From: Actinomycetota bacterium
GTDB lineage: Bacteria; Actinomycetota; Acidimicrobiia; Acidimicrobiales; Microtrichaceae
Reading direction: 5' to 3'
Length of the DNA stretch: 12,047 bases
Assembly (NCBI GenBank): GCA_009700815.1
Contig: WLLG01000033.1
Coordinates: forward strand, 1-12,047
In this document: positions 1 through 7,399 of the stretch, one piece after another
Layout: every line of letters starts with the position of its first letter
Position numbering within the stretch: position 1 is the stretch's first letter
The notes under the pieces: generated by a model
What the model saw: only the letters and a program-made list of their open reading frames with translations
Told to the model about the DNA's origin: nothing
Databases searched by the model: none
Made by a program: the position numbers and the translations under genes

Positions 1-35
1 AGAGAGTTCCTTCAGGAAACTGCTGATTATTCGAC

Positions 36-81
36 CCTGAGCCCCATTCCTGAGAAGAAACCTGAGAGACTGCTCCTGAGA
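36..81. repeat. Four CCTGAG direct repeats upstream of the response regulator
   Basis: The hexamer CCTGAG occurs at 36-41, 49-54, 61-66 and 75-80, with start-to-start spacings of 13, 12 and 14 bp; the last three copies extend to CCTGAGA. Spacing of about one helical turn or slightly more, directly upstream of an OmpR-family regulator gene, would suit binding sites of a dimeric winged-helix regulator, possibly autoregulation. That role is inference. The sequence alone shows only the repeats. Confidence 0.35.
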
Positions 82-90
82 GAATCTGTT

Positions 91-109
91 CAGTGGGAAG
101 ATCCCGCTG
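91..109 (+). other. Small hairpin ahead of the response regulator
   Basis: The arms CAGTGGGA and TCCCGCTG can pair over eight positions, counting one U-G wobble, around a tight AGA loop. No T-run follows, so it is not a classical intrinsic terminator. It could be a tailless terminator of an upstream gene, a 5'-UTR structure of the two-component operon, or chance. Confidence 0.3.
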
Positions 110-154
110 TAGCACTATTCAGCAGTAGATGCGCACAGTCGCAAAGGAGCGAAC

Positions 155-871
155 ATGACTACATCCGGTGCAGAGACCACTCCCTCCTCGGGGCGAATTC
201 TTCTGGTCGAGGACGAAGCCGCACTGGCCGACGGTGTAGCGCGGGGTCTGCGGGCTGAAGGGTTTGATGTCGAAATCACCTATGACGGCCTGAGTGGCCT
301 AGCGCGAGCGCGAGAGGATGACATTGATGCAATCGTTCTCGACATCATGCTGCCTGGGTTGAACGGCTACAAAGTGTGTCGGACACTGAGAGAAGAAGGC
401 ATCGGTACTCCCATCTTGATGCTCACCGCTAAGTCTGGCGAATACGACGAGGCGGAAGCCCTTGATACTGGCGCAGATGATTTTCTGACTAAGCCGTTCT
501 CTTATGTCGTGCTGGTAGCCCGAGTGCGAGCCTTACTGCGCCGCTCAGCCGATGGTCGGGCCCAACCAATTGTGATCGATGATCTGCTGTTGGATCCCCT
601 TGCTCGAACATGTCGGCGCGGGGAGACGGACATTCCGCTCACGACCCGCGAGTACGAACTGTTAGAAGCGCTCATGCGTAAACCCGGTCAAGTCGTTCCA
701 AAACAAACGCTGCTTGAGCATGTCTGGGGTGAAGACTTTGAAGGTGACCCGAATGTTGTCGAGGTCTATGTGGGCTACCTACGCCGCAAAATAGATCGCC
801 CGTTTGACCGCCAAGATATCGAAACCGTTCGTGGAATCGGTTACCGGATCGGTGAAGGGGCCAGTGTCTGA
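155..871 (+). CDS. OmpR/PhoB-family DNA-binding response regulator
   Basis: A cytoplasmic two-component transcription factor that should be phosphorylated by the kinase encoded immediately downstream. The 238-residue length is normal for the family. The receiver domain spans about residues 13-130: acidic pocket Glu19-Asp20, phospho-acceptor Asp63 in VLDIMLPG, switch Thr91 in MLTAK and Lys113 in TKPF. A winged-helix DNA-binding domain spans about 135-235, with the usual TTREYELL, VEVYVGYLRRKID and VRGIGYRI segments. The ATG at 155 is supported by AAGGAG at 143-148, six bases upstream. The stop overlaps the kinase start, so the two genes are translationally coupled. The target genes and signal cannot be read from the sequence. 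Receiver and effector residues are all intact, so it should be functional. Confidence 0.95.
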   Translation: MTTSGAETTPSSGRILLVEDEAALADGVARGLRAEGFDVEITYDGLSGLARAREDDIDAIVLDIMLPGLNGYKVCRTLREEGIGTPILMLTAKSGEYDEAEALDTGADDFLTKPFSYVVLVARVRALLRRSADGRAQPIVIDDLLLDPLARTCRRGETDIPLTTREYELLEALMRKPGQVVPKQTLLEHVWGEDFEGDPNVVEVYVGYLRRKIDRPFDRQDIETVRGIGYRIGEGASV

Positions 872-2369
872 AGGTCTGGGGCCCCAGATTGCCTCTGAGC
901 TAGGAACTGAGCCAAGAACCGACCCAGGAACCGAACCCGGAACTGCGCCGGCAGCGGCCTACTCCCGCCCGCGAAAGCGTGAGTCGGTTCGTCTGCAGCT
1001 CACTGCCATCGTGGTGATCACAGTTGGTATCGCGCTGATCTTTGGTTCACTGCTGCTTCGAACATGGGTCCAAGCAACGCTGACCAACGACCTACGTGCC
1101 CGTAATGAGCGCATCGTAAGTTTTATGGCCGATTCGCTCAGCAAAGGCCGCGTCCCTGCAGAGCTCTTTGCCTCGGTCAATACCCTCGAGGGTCAGTTGG
1201 ATCAGCAGACCTCGGCTGATCTCTTTGGTCGCGCAGCAAACGCTGAGCAGGTGTTGTCGACCACCTACTTCTATCTAGATGGTCAAGGCCTGTCGGAATT
1301 GAACTTCAAAGTCGATGATCAGGGCCGCCTTGTACTGTTCGGCCGTCAAGGACCCCCGCGACCAACCGCCGCAAACGCTATCGAGGTCGTCCGGGATCTA
1401 CCTACCCAATATGGCACCCTCCGGCTTCATGCCGTATCACCGGTGGACGAGATCAAGCGATCGGTATCGGCGCTCTCGAATGGGCTACTCATGAGCCTTC
1501 CGCTCCTGATTGCCGGAGCCGGTTTAATGACCTGGATCATTACAGGTCGGGCGCTTGCCCCGGTGGCGCTCATGACGGGTCGAGTCCAAGAACTGACAGC
1601 GAACAATCTTGATGCACGTGTGCCCGTTCCGAATACAAATGACGAGATTGCTCAGCTGGGACACATGCTCAACGAGATGCTGGGTCGTCTTCAGAAATCC
1701 TCGATCACACAGCGTCAGTTCATTTCTGACGCCAGCCATGAACTGCGTTCCCCGGTTGCATCAATTCGTGCTCAGCTCGAGACGGCGTTGCAGTACCCCC
1801 AAGATGTGGATTGGCCCGCAGTCGCTCGCATTGTTCTTGCAGAAGATGACCGCCTAGAACACCTTGTTGACAACCTCTTGGCTATGGCTCGCCTAGAAGA
1901 GGGTCGACTCGGCCGTCGCAGCGAAGTCGACCTAGACGATCTGGTCATGGAACAAACGCACCGGATGACTTCGGTTCGAATGGATGTCTCCGCCGTTTCG
2001 GCTGGGCGCGTCTGGGGTAACCCGGATGAACTCACCAGCGTGATCCGCAACCTGTTAGATAATGCAGCGCGCTATGCAGCCTCAACCATCAAAGTGAGCG
2101 TTGCCGAACATGGCCCTTGGGTGGTGCTCTCAGTGGCCGATGATGGCCCCGGAGTACCTGAAGAAGAACGGAATCAAGTATTCGAGCGTTTTGCCCGCCT
2201 GCAAGAAAGTCGAGAACGAGATAAGGGCGGAACAGGACTGGGCCTGTCACTGACCAAGCGAATCGTGGAGAGCCACGGGGGTACAATTCGCGTCGAGTCC
2301 GCCGCTTCTGGAGGAGCTCTCTTTATTGTTTCGCTGCCAGCGACTGGAGTCGCTGATCTGCCAACGTAG
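864..2369 (+). CDS. Membrane sensor histidine kinase, partner of the upstream regulator
   Basis: A membrane-bound sensor kinase predicted to phosphorylate the regulator encoded just upstream. Numbered from GTG 864 (501 aa): a Pro/Thr/Gly/Glu-rich cytoplasmic tail with four GTEP-like repeats (14-29), transmembrane helix one (about 47-66), an extracytoplasmic sensor loop (about 67-205), helix two (about 208-228), a HAMP linker (about 230-283), a HisKA domain with His292 in SHELRSP, and a HATPase domain. The ATPase motifs are the N box NLLDNAARYA (Asn400), G1 DDGPG (426-430) and G2 GGTGLGL (455-461). All are intact. Start choice: GTG 864 has AAGG at 855-858, five bases upstream, and overlaps the regulator by 8 nt. 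GTG 852 is an in-frame alternative giving 505 aa, and TTG 804 would overlap by 68 nt and is unlikely. The core resembles the CutS class of actinobacterial kinases. The ligand is unknown. Confidence 0.93.
   Translation: MSEGLGPQIASELGTEPRTDPGTEPGTAPAAAYSRPRKRESVRLQLTAIVVITVGIALIFGSLLLRTWVQATLTNDLRARNERIVSFMADSLSKGRVPAELFASVNTLEGQLDQQTSADLFGRAANAEQVLSTTYFYLDGQGLSELNFKVDDQGRLVLFGRQGPPRPTAANAIEVVRDLPTQYGTLRLHAVSPVDEIKRSVSALSNGLLMSLPLLIAGAGLMTWIITGRALAPVALMTGRVQELTANNLDARVPVPNTNDEIAQLGHMLNEMLGRLQKSSITQRQFISDASHELRSPVASIRAQLETALQYPQDVDWPAVARIVLAEDDRLEHLVDNLLAMARLEEGRLGRRSEVDLDDLVMEQTHRMTSVRMDVSAVSAGRVWGNPDELTSVIRNLLDNAARYAASTIKVSVAEHGPWVVLSVADDGPGVPEEERNQVFERFARLQESRERDKGGTGLGLSLTKRIVESHGGTIRVESAASGGALFIVSLPATGVADLPT
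903..950 (+). repeat. 12-bp in-frame tandem repeat (four copies) in kinase N-terminus
   Basis: Four imperfect 12-bp units run head to tail: GGAACTGAGCCA, AGAACCGACCCA, GGAACCGAACCC and GGAACTGCGCCG. They encode GTEP, RTDP, GTEP and GTAP in the cytoplasmic tail before the first membrane helix. The unit length keeps frame, so copy-number change would only alter tail length. Confidence 0.75.
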
Positions 2370-2377
2370 ATGCAGTC

Positions 2378-4537
2378 CTAGAGCGAGGAGCGGGATGAGG
2401 TTGCCGAAGCGGCGATGGGCTTGTGGCTCTGCATGAATTTCTCGAAAGCCAAACGCGGCAGCGGGGGAGCATAGAAAAACCCTTGCACCGAATCGCATCC
2501 GCCGTCGATCAGGAACCGGCGTTGCTCTTCGGTTTCGACACCTTCCCCGACTGTGTGAATTCCGAGCCCTTGCGCCAGGTTCAAAATGGCGCGAGTGATG
2601 GTTTCTGATCTGCCATCACCAAGTTCACTGACGAAGCAGCGATCAACCTTCAAGGTGTGAAGCGGCAGCATGTGCAGGTGAGATAGCGATGAATACCCAG
2701 TGCCAAAGTCGTCGAGCGAGACCAAGAAACCCAGTTCGTGCAGGTCGCTCAGGCGTTGCGCCGTTACTTCGACATCACGCATGAGCAACGTCTCGGTGAT
2801 TTCGAGTTCAAGCTGGGACGGAAGCACCCCAACGTTGTCAAGGGTGGCAGCGAGACGTTGAACAAATCCCCGCTGCTCAAATTCGGTAGCTGAAATGTTG
2901 ATAGCGATACGTGATCCTGCATTGAGCAGGTTCTGCTGGTTCCACCCTGCTAGATCTTCCGCAACAGTTGTGACGACCATGTCGCTAATCGCAGAGATTG
3001 CTCCAGTGGCTTCGGCATCTGGGATGAAAATAGAAGGCGGAATCGGTCCGTGTTCGGGGTGGTTCCAGCGCACGAGTGCCTCTGCCCCAGAGACTGCGCC
3101 AGATTGCAGGTCAATAATGGGCTGGTAGTACACCTGCAAATTGCGCTGCGCAGCAGCAAGGCGAAGGTCTCGGTCCAAAGCAAGGCCCGTTCGGCCCCGC
3201 TTATCAAGGGAACTTTCGAAAAAGCGAACCTGATGGCGACCTTCTCTTCGGCTCGCTGCAAGAGCAGTATCTGCTGCGCGTACAAGAGTTGCACCATCGC
3301 GTGCATTGGCAGGGTAGCGAGAGATTCCGACCGACGCAGTCAAGCGAAGCTCAAGACCTTCCACAACTAGTGGTTGTTCAATTCTTCGCTGTAATTCTTC
3401 TGCCAGTCGGCGAAGGCGAGTATCGAAAGAAAGGCTTGCATCGTTGCCAGTGATGACCACGAGGAACTCATCGACTCCAACTCGACCGATTTCAATGTGA
3501 CGTTCTGTTAGGTCCCGGATGCGATCGGCAACAGCGATGAGTACCTCGTCGCCGAAGGCAGTGCCAAAGGTGTCGTTGACGCTACGAAAGTCATCAAGGT
3601 CAACATGCAGCACGCCCACTCGTGCATCATCGGCATTGGATGAATTCCGTTCTGCTGCTCGAACTGCTGCGTCTACCTGAGCGGTGATGTGGTGCCGGCT
3701 GCGAAGAGAGGTGAGGTGGTCGGTTGCCTCGATCTGTTCACGACGGTCGACTGACTGCAGCAGCGCAGTGAGATCACCCAGAACGAGCACAGCACCACGA
3801 AGAGATTGATCAGTTCCAAGGAGCGGTTCACAGCTGACCTCGACCGAGATGAGTTCACCCAAGACGCGGTTCAGGCCGTTACCTCTGAGTTGTACATGAT
3901 CGAGGCGCTGCGGTTCGCCGGTTCGAAGGGCCTTGACGGGGGGAGTGTCCTCAATCTCTAAGAAATCCCCTTCCAGCGATTGCCAGATCCAAGGAGGGTC
4001 AAACACGCTGTGATCGAGCACCAGGCTTTGCTGCAAATCTACGAGTTGCAAGAAGGCAGTATTTGCCCGTTCAACCCGGCCCAGATGATCCAGAATTGCC
4101 ACGCCTTCGCCAAGGGCCTCAAGGGTGGCATCAAGCAAGGACTCAACTTGTGGAGGTTGGGAGGCGGGCAGCGTTGCGAGCGGTTGGGATCTGGTGATTG
4201 CCAGCACTCGTGTTTGTTCAGGCTCGCCCGAGTAATCGTGAGTGAGCGTCAGATCAACGAGTTGCACGAATCCAATCTCTGACCGTAGGCCCACCGAAAC
4301 AGTATGGCTAGCAGCAGGGGGAATCTGTGCAAGCAGTAATTGCCAAGCCTCCAAGGAAATTTCTGGCTCGATCAGACTGCAGAAGTTGGTCCCGAGGAGC
4401 GTTCCCGGATGAGATCCCGCTTGCAGTGAACCTGATTGGCTGACTTCAACAATGGAAGCATCACTGGCATCGAGCAACCAGACACCATCTTGAAGATGAT
4501 CTACGAGCAGCGCCAGCAGTTCTTCGGCCTCAGACAT
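2378..4537 (-). CDS. PAS-PAS-GGDEF-EAL c-di-GMP signalling protein, likely phosphodiesterase
   Basis: A soluble 719-residue protein of cyclic-di-GMP turnover with no membrane segment. Two PAS-like sensor regions come first (about 8-115 and 133-260), then a GGDEF domain (about 268-440) and an EAL domain (about 450-705). The GGDEF domain keeps FRSVNDTFG and FGDEVL, but its signature is RVGVDEF (352-358): the second Gly is Val, so cyclase activity is doubtful and a GTP-binding regulatory role is more likely. The EAL domain keeps the residues expected of an active phosphodiesterase: Glu486 in EALVRW, Asn547, Glu579 in EITET, Asp609-Asp610 in DDFGTGYSSL, Lys630, Glu665 in GEGVET and Gln685 in QGFFYAPPLP. 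The ATG has a perfect AAGGAGGT ribosome site. It converges on the sensor kinase with 8 bp between the stops, and the upstream PepF-like gene on the same strand ends 174 bp away. The PAS ligand is unknown. Confidence 0.93.
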   Translation of the reverse strand: MSEAEELLALLVDHLQDGVWLLDASDASIVEVSQSGSLQAGSHPGTLLGTNFCSLIEPEISLEAWQLLLAQIPPAASHTVSVGLRSEIGFVQLVDLTLTHDYSGEPEQTRVLAITRSQPLATLPASQPPQVESLLDATLEALGEGVAILDHLGRVERANTAFLQLVDLQQSLVLDHSVFDPPWIWQSLEGDFLEIEDTPPVKALRTGEPQRLDHVQLRGNGLNRVLGELISVEVSCEPLLGTDQSLRGAVLVLGDLTALLQSVDRREQIEATDHLTSLRSRHHITAQVDAAVRAAERNSSNADDARVGVLHVDLDDFRSVNDTFGTAFGDEVLIAVADRIRDLTERHIEIGRVGVDEFLVVITGNDASLSFDTRLRRLAEELQRRIEQPLVVEGLELRLTASVGISRYPANARDGATLVRAADTALAASRREGRHQVRFFESSLDKRGRTGLALDRDLRLAAAQRNLQVYYQPIIDLQSGAVSGAEALVRWNHPEHGPIPPSIFIPDAEATGAISAISDMVVTTVAEDLAGWNQQNLLNAGSRIAINISATEFEQRGFVQRLAATLDNVGVLPSQLELEITETLLMRDVEVTAQRLSDLHELGFLVSLDDFGTGYSSLSHLHMLPLHTLKVDRCFVSELGDGRSETITRAILNLAQGLGIHTVGEGVETEEQRRFLIDGGCDSVQGFFYAPPLPRLAFEKFMQSHKPIAASATSSRSSL

Positions 4538-4541
4538 GATT

Positions 4542-4549
4542 ACCTCCTT
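4542..4549 (-). promoter_or_regulatory. Perfect Shine-Dalgarno site of the GGDEF-EAL gene
   Basis: On the minus strand AAGGAGGT lies four bases before the ATG at 4537. It matches the 16S anti-Shine-Dalgarno tail over eight bases, making it the strongest ribosome site in the window, and it fixes the start. Confidence 0.8.
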
Positions 4550-4711
4550 ATGCAGCCTGCAAGCGAAAGCAGAGAGCGACCAGACTCACTTCAGACGCGG
4601 AACTCGGGAACAGGAATTAAGTAGATCAAAGTTGGCCGAGACACAGTTTTACTTTCGCGCGGAGTGTGGTCGGTGGATGCCTGCCGAATACTTGGCGCGG
4701 TTCTTAGCGAT

Positions 4712-6625
4712 TTAGATTCGCCCAGCCTCTCTGGCTGCCTCTGTAGCTGCATCGAGTTGTGCTTCGACGATGTTGAGCCCGGCATCCCAAAAACCGGGAT
4801 CTTCAAGGTCGCAATCAACGATTCGACCAAGTTCTCCGGGAGTCTTGGAGCCCCCTGAGCTGAGCAGCTCTAGATAAGCCGGCACGAAGGAGTCACCTCG
4901 CTCTGAGTAGCGGGCGTAGACAGAGAGGGCCAAGAGTTGCCCATAGGCATATGCGTAGACGTAGCCAGGTGTCCCGATGAAGTGAGGAATGTAACTCCAC
5001 CAGGTGGAGTACCCCGGGGTGAGTTCCACTGAGTCCCCAACCATGGCTGTCTGAGAGTCAATCCAGAGTTCGCCGAAACGGTCCACCGAGAGCTCGCCTT
5101 CTTCACGTCGCGAGACATGCACTGACTCCTCGAAGCGATTCATTGCTACCTGTCGAAACACGGTGGCAATTGAGTCCTCGAGCGTGGATGCCAGCAACGC
5201 AAATCGGGCATGTGGGTCCTCGAGCTTTCCGAGCAGCGCGTTATTTGTCACGGTCTCACCGAATACCGATGCAGTCTCGGCAAGAGTGAGAGGTGTGGAT
5301 TGGTGGAACACCCCCTGTTCGCGGGCCATGTAGGCGTGAAGTCCGTGGCCAAGCTCATGGGCCAAGGTAGCCACATCTCGGGGTCGGCTTGTCCAGTTCA
5401 AGAACACATATGGGTGATGCGACGGCACGGTATAGGCACAGAATGCGCCGGGTCGTTTGCCCTGCCGAGTGGGCGCATCAATCCAGTTCTCATCAAAGAA
5501 CCTCTTGGCGATTCCTGCCAGCTCCGGAGAGAAACTGCCATAGGCATCCAGAACGATTTCCTTGGCCTCAGTCCAGCCGATTGCAGTTTCATCCTCGGCC
5601 ACGGAAGCCATGCGGTCATAGTCAGCGAGCTGATCAATCCCAAGGACCTGGGCTTTCAGCGCGTACCAGCGCTGGGGCAGATCGTAACGGCCTACCACCG
5701 CTTCGATCAGGGCCTGCACTGAGTCATCGGTCGCGTCGTTTGACAAATTCCGTTCAGAGATCCAGCTGGGATAGCGACGCAGCCTGTCATCTGTCGCCTT
5801 ATCAAGGAGCAACGTGTTGAAGACGAACGCTCGAGTTCGCAACCCTGGCTCAAGGCCTTTGGTGACGGCTTCCGCAGCTTGACGGCGTACCTCTCGATCT
5901 GGGTGTTGAAGCCGAGATAGCCCTTGCTCGAGCCCAACTGTTTGTGTCGCAGCAGCGCCCGGTGTTGCGGGCGCTGACGCAGTGGCGGATTCGTAGGCTT
6001 CGCTGCTGCTCTCGTTCAACTCAATCGTGATTGCCGAGGTGAGTTCGTCAAATAAGCGCACCCAAGCAGACCCGCCGCTGACTGATTTCTCGGTGAGTAG
6101 CTTCTCTTCGGGCTCGCTCAAAAGGTAGTCACGGTAGCGACGAGCCGACCGCAAGTGATGTGCGCAGAAGTCCAAGCTCGCAGTGTCGAGCAGCGCCTCT
6201 GCTGCGTCATCATCAAGTGCCGCCCATTCGAGTTCAAAGAACACGAGTCGCGTGGCAAGGGGAACTGACCGCTCCTGTACGCGCATCATGAGTGCACCGC
6301 GCTCGGGGTCAGAGGTGTTCTCTGAGAAGCGCAGCATGGCGTAGTACCCCGCCCGGCCCTGCACCTCTTGCAGGTCTGCCATCAGCCTCATCGCTGTGAC
6401 AAGTTCTTCCTGAGTCATCGACCCAACCCGTCCTCGATAGGTCTCGAGTTGATCAGCTATGTGGTCGGACTGATCAAGTAGCGAGTCAAGATCAGTGCCT
6501 TCGATCAAGGAGTCAAGATCCCAAGCGACATCTGCAGCAGTCAGGTCGGCGAGTTGTTGGTCGGCAAGCAGGGATTCCGATGAGGGAGTGGATTCGGGAG
6601 AATCTGAAGTGGTGGTAGTCACCAT
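4712..6625 (-). CDS. pepF: M3-family zinc oligoendopeptidase (PepF-like)
   Basis: A predicted cytoplasmic zinc metallopeptidase that cleaves short oligopeptides, the role known for PepF/M3 enzymes in peptide recycling. Numbered from ATG 6625 (637 aa): N-terminal helical region with WDLDSL (about 35-40), then the catalytic domain with zinc site HELGH (His423, Glu424, His427) and third ligand Glu450 in LAETASVFGE. Also seen are the conserved C-terminal stretches TPGYSTWWSYIPHFIGTPGY and YAYGQLLALS. An Ala/Ser/Thr-rich insertion at about 204-230 is probably a loop. The length is close to the usual roughly 600 residues. The frame stays open to 6712, but the extra 29 residues are not peptidase-like. 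No Shine-Dalgarno sits at a normal distance from ATG 6625. A TAACCT hexamer lies 4 nt before it, and 7 nt before the adjacent GTG at 6622, so a leaderless start is possible. No signal peptide is seen. Confidence 0.93.
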   Translation of the reverse strand: MVTTTTSDSPESTPSSESLLADQQLADLTAADVAWDLDSLIEGTDLDSLLDQSDHIADQLETYRGRVGSMTQEELVTAMRLMADLQEVQGRAGYYAMLRFSENTSDPERGALMMRVQERSVPLATRLVFFELEWAALDDDAAEALLDTASLDFCAHHLRSARRYRDYLLSEPEEKLLTEKSVSGGSAWVRLFDELTSAITIELNESSSEAYESATASAPATPGAAATQTVGLEQGLSRLQHPDREVRRQAAEAVTKGLEPGLRTRAFVFNTLLLDKATDDRLRRYPSWISERNLSNDATDDSVQALIEAVVGRYDLPQRWYALKAQVLGIDQLADYDRMASVAEDETAIGWTEAKEIVLDAYGSFSPELAGIAKRFFDENWIDAPTRQGKRPGAFCAYTVPSHHPYVFLNWTSRPRDVATLAHELGHGLHAYMAREQGVFHQSTPLTLAETASVFGETVTNNALLGKLEDPHARFALLASTLEDSIATVFRQVAMNRFEESVHVSRREEGELSVDRFGELWIDSQTAMVGDSVELTPGYSTWWSYIPHFIGTPGYVYAYAYGQLLALSVYARYSERGDSFVPAYLELLSSGGSKTPGELGRIVDCDLEDPGFWDAGLNIVEAQLDAATEAAREAGRI

Positions 6626-6626
6626 C

Positions 6627-6644
6627 TCAAGGTTAGAGCCTTGA
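6627..6644. promoter_or_regulatory. Inverted repeat abutting the peptidase start
   Basis: TCAAGG and CCTTGA flank a six-base spacer, ending two bases before the peptidase start codon. It could be an operator or an mRNA stem covering the start. Six-base arms are short, so chance cannot be excluded. Confidence 0.3.
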
Positions 6645-6837
6645 TGTGCTGGATCGTCGCGGGCCACTGATCTGCTGTGGGCCTGTGCCTCGGGGTGGCA
6701 TGCCGAGAGCAATTTGGGGGCCTGAGCTACGCTTAGTGCCGATTGTGATTGAAGCTGCCAAGCTCAGCACCGTGCCCATAGGGGGAGTCGTGAGTTGCTT
6801 ACTGAGACATGCCAATCTGCTGTCCTCAAAACTTTTC
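6645..6837. other. Divergent intergenic region between peptidase and H-NOX genes
   Basis: This non-coding stretch should hold promoters for both diverging genes. I see a second imperfect inverted repeat, CTCGG at 6689-6693 with CCGAG at 6703-6707, containing the 8-bp palindrome GGCATGCC at 6697-6704. A TACGCT hexamer at 6729-6734 could be a -10 for the plus-strand unit but has no convincing -35. No known NO-regulator site (NsrR, NorR or DNR type) is evident. Confidence 0.4.
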
Positions 6838-6844
6838 AAGGAGG
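6838..6844 (+). promoter_or_regulatory. Ribosome binding site fixing the H-NOX GTG start
   Basis: AAGGAGG lies six bases before GTG 6851. This selects GTG as the start over the upstream in-frame ATG at 6809, which would add 14 non-homologous residues. The chosen start begins VKGVVF, matching the MKGxxF opening of H-NOX proteins. Confidence 0.85.
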
Positions 6845-6850
6845 CCTTTC

Positions 6851-7399
6851 GTGAAGGGTGTTGTCTTCATTCTGGTTGAAGAATTTGTTACCGATCAGTT
6901 CGGCGCTGAGGCCTGGGATGGGCTGTTGGAGGCTGCTGGACTAGATGGGGTCTGGACAACGCTCGGAACCTATCCCGATGAGCACCTAGCGATGCTCGTC
7001 AATGCCGCCGCCGAGCGATTTGAGTTGCCTCCGGAGCAAGTCCAGCGACTAGTTGGGCAGGGGACGTTCTCTGGGTTAGCGGCACAGCATCCAGAGCTAC
7101 TTGAAGATCACAAGAGTTCTCGCACTGTGCTCCTCGACCTCAACGGAATCATTCACCCCGAAGTTATGAAGTTGTACCCCGGTGCAGAAGTCCCTTGGTT
7201 TGACGTAACTGAGCAAGCAGACGGCTTGCTGCACCTGCACTATCGGTCGCGACGCGCTTTGGGCCCACTTGCAGAAGGACTTATTGTGGGCGCAGGCGCA
7301 TACTTTGGCGAGACGATAGAACTGTTGTCAGTTGTTGATACTGGCGAGGAGTGTCAGATGGTGATCCGCATTGAACAGAGTACGGGTGCGAAGGGCTGA
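6851..7399 (+). CDS. Stand-alone H-NOX heme nitric oxide-binding sensor protein
   Basis: A soluble 182-residue gas-sensor protein made up almost wholly of one H-NOX (HNOB) domain. With GTG 6851 as residue 1, the diagnostic residues fall at canonical positions: proximal heme ligand His102 in IIHPEV, Pro115 in YPGAEVPWF, and the Tyr131-x-Ser133-x-Arg135 triad that binds the heme propionates. The opening VKGVVFILVEEFV and the AEGLIVGAGAYFGE segment also match the family. Residue 140, which is Tyr in O2-binding members such as the Thermoanaerobacter (Caldanaerobacter) protein, is Leu here, favouring an NO-selective sensor; this is inference from known family rules. The stop overlaps the next gene's ATG by one base, so the H-NOX protein and the kinase-like protein are almost certainly co-translated partners, as in proteobacterial hnoX-hnoK pairs. 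Confidence 0.93.
   Translation: MKGVVFILVEEFVTDQFGAEAWDGLLEAAGLDGVWTTLGTYPDEHLAMLVNAAAERFELPPEQVQRLVGQGTFSGLAAQHPELLEDHKSSRTVLLDLNGIIHPEVMKLYPGAEVPWFDVTEQADGLLHLHYRSRRALGPLAEGLIVGAGAYFGETIELLSVVDTGEECQMVIRIEQSTGAKG

Noticed and set aside
1..258. Forward frame 1 is open from the window edge to a stop at 256-258, possibly the tail of an upstream gene.
   Set aside because: It would overlap the response regulator by about 100 bases in another frame, and its residues show no recognisable domain; the well-supported regulator start at 155 makes chance openness more likely.
604..613. TCGAACATGT inside the response regulator, similar to half of an SOS box; a similar TCGAAC half-site is at 1058-1063.
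   Set aside because: Neither has the GTTCGA partner half at the right spacing, and both lie inside coding sequence.
5210..5820. Plus-strand open frames of 143 and 170 residues opposite the oligoendopeptidase.
   Set aside because: They are antisense shadows of a clearly conserved M3 peptidase, with no domain pattern of their own and no good ribosome sites.
6809..6850. Upstream ATG at 6809 as the H-NOX start.
   Set aside because: The 14 extra residues do not match H-NOX proteins, and AAGGAGG is placed for GTG 6851, which also puts His102 and Tyr131 at canonical positions.
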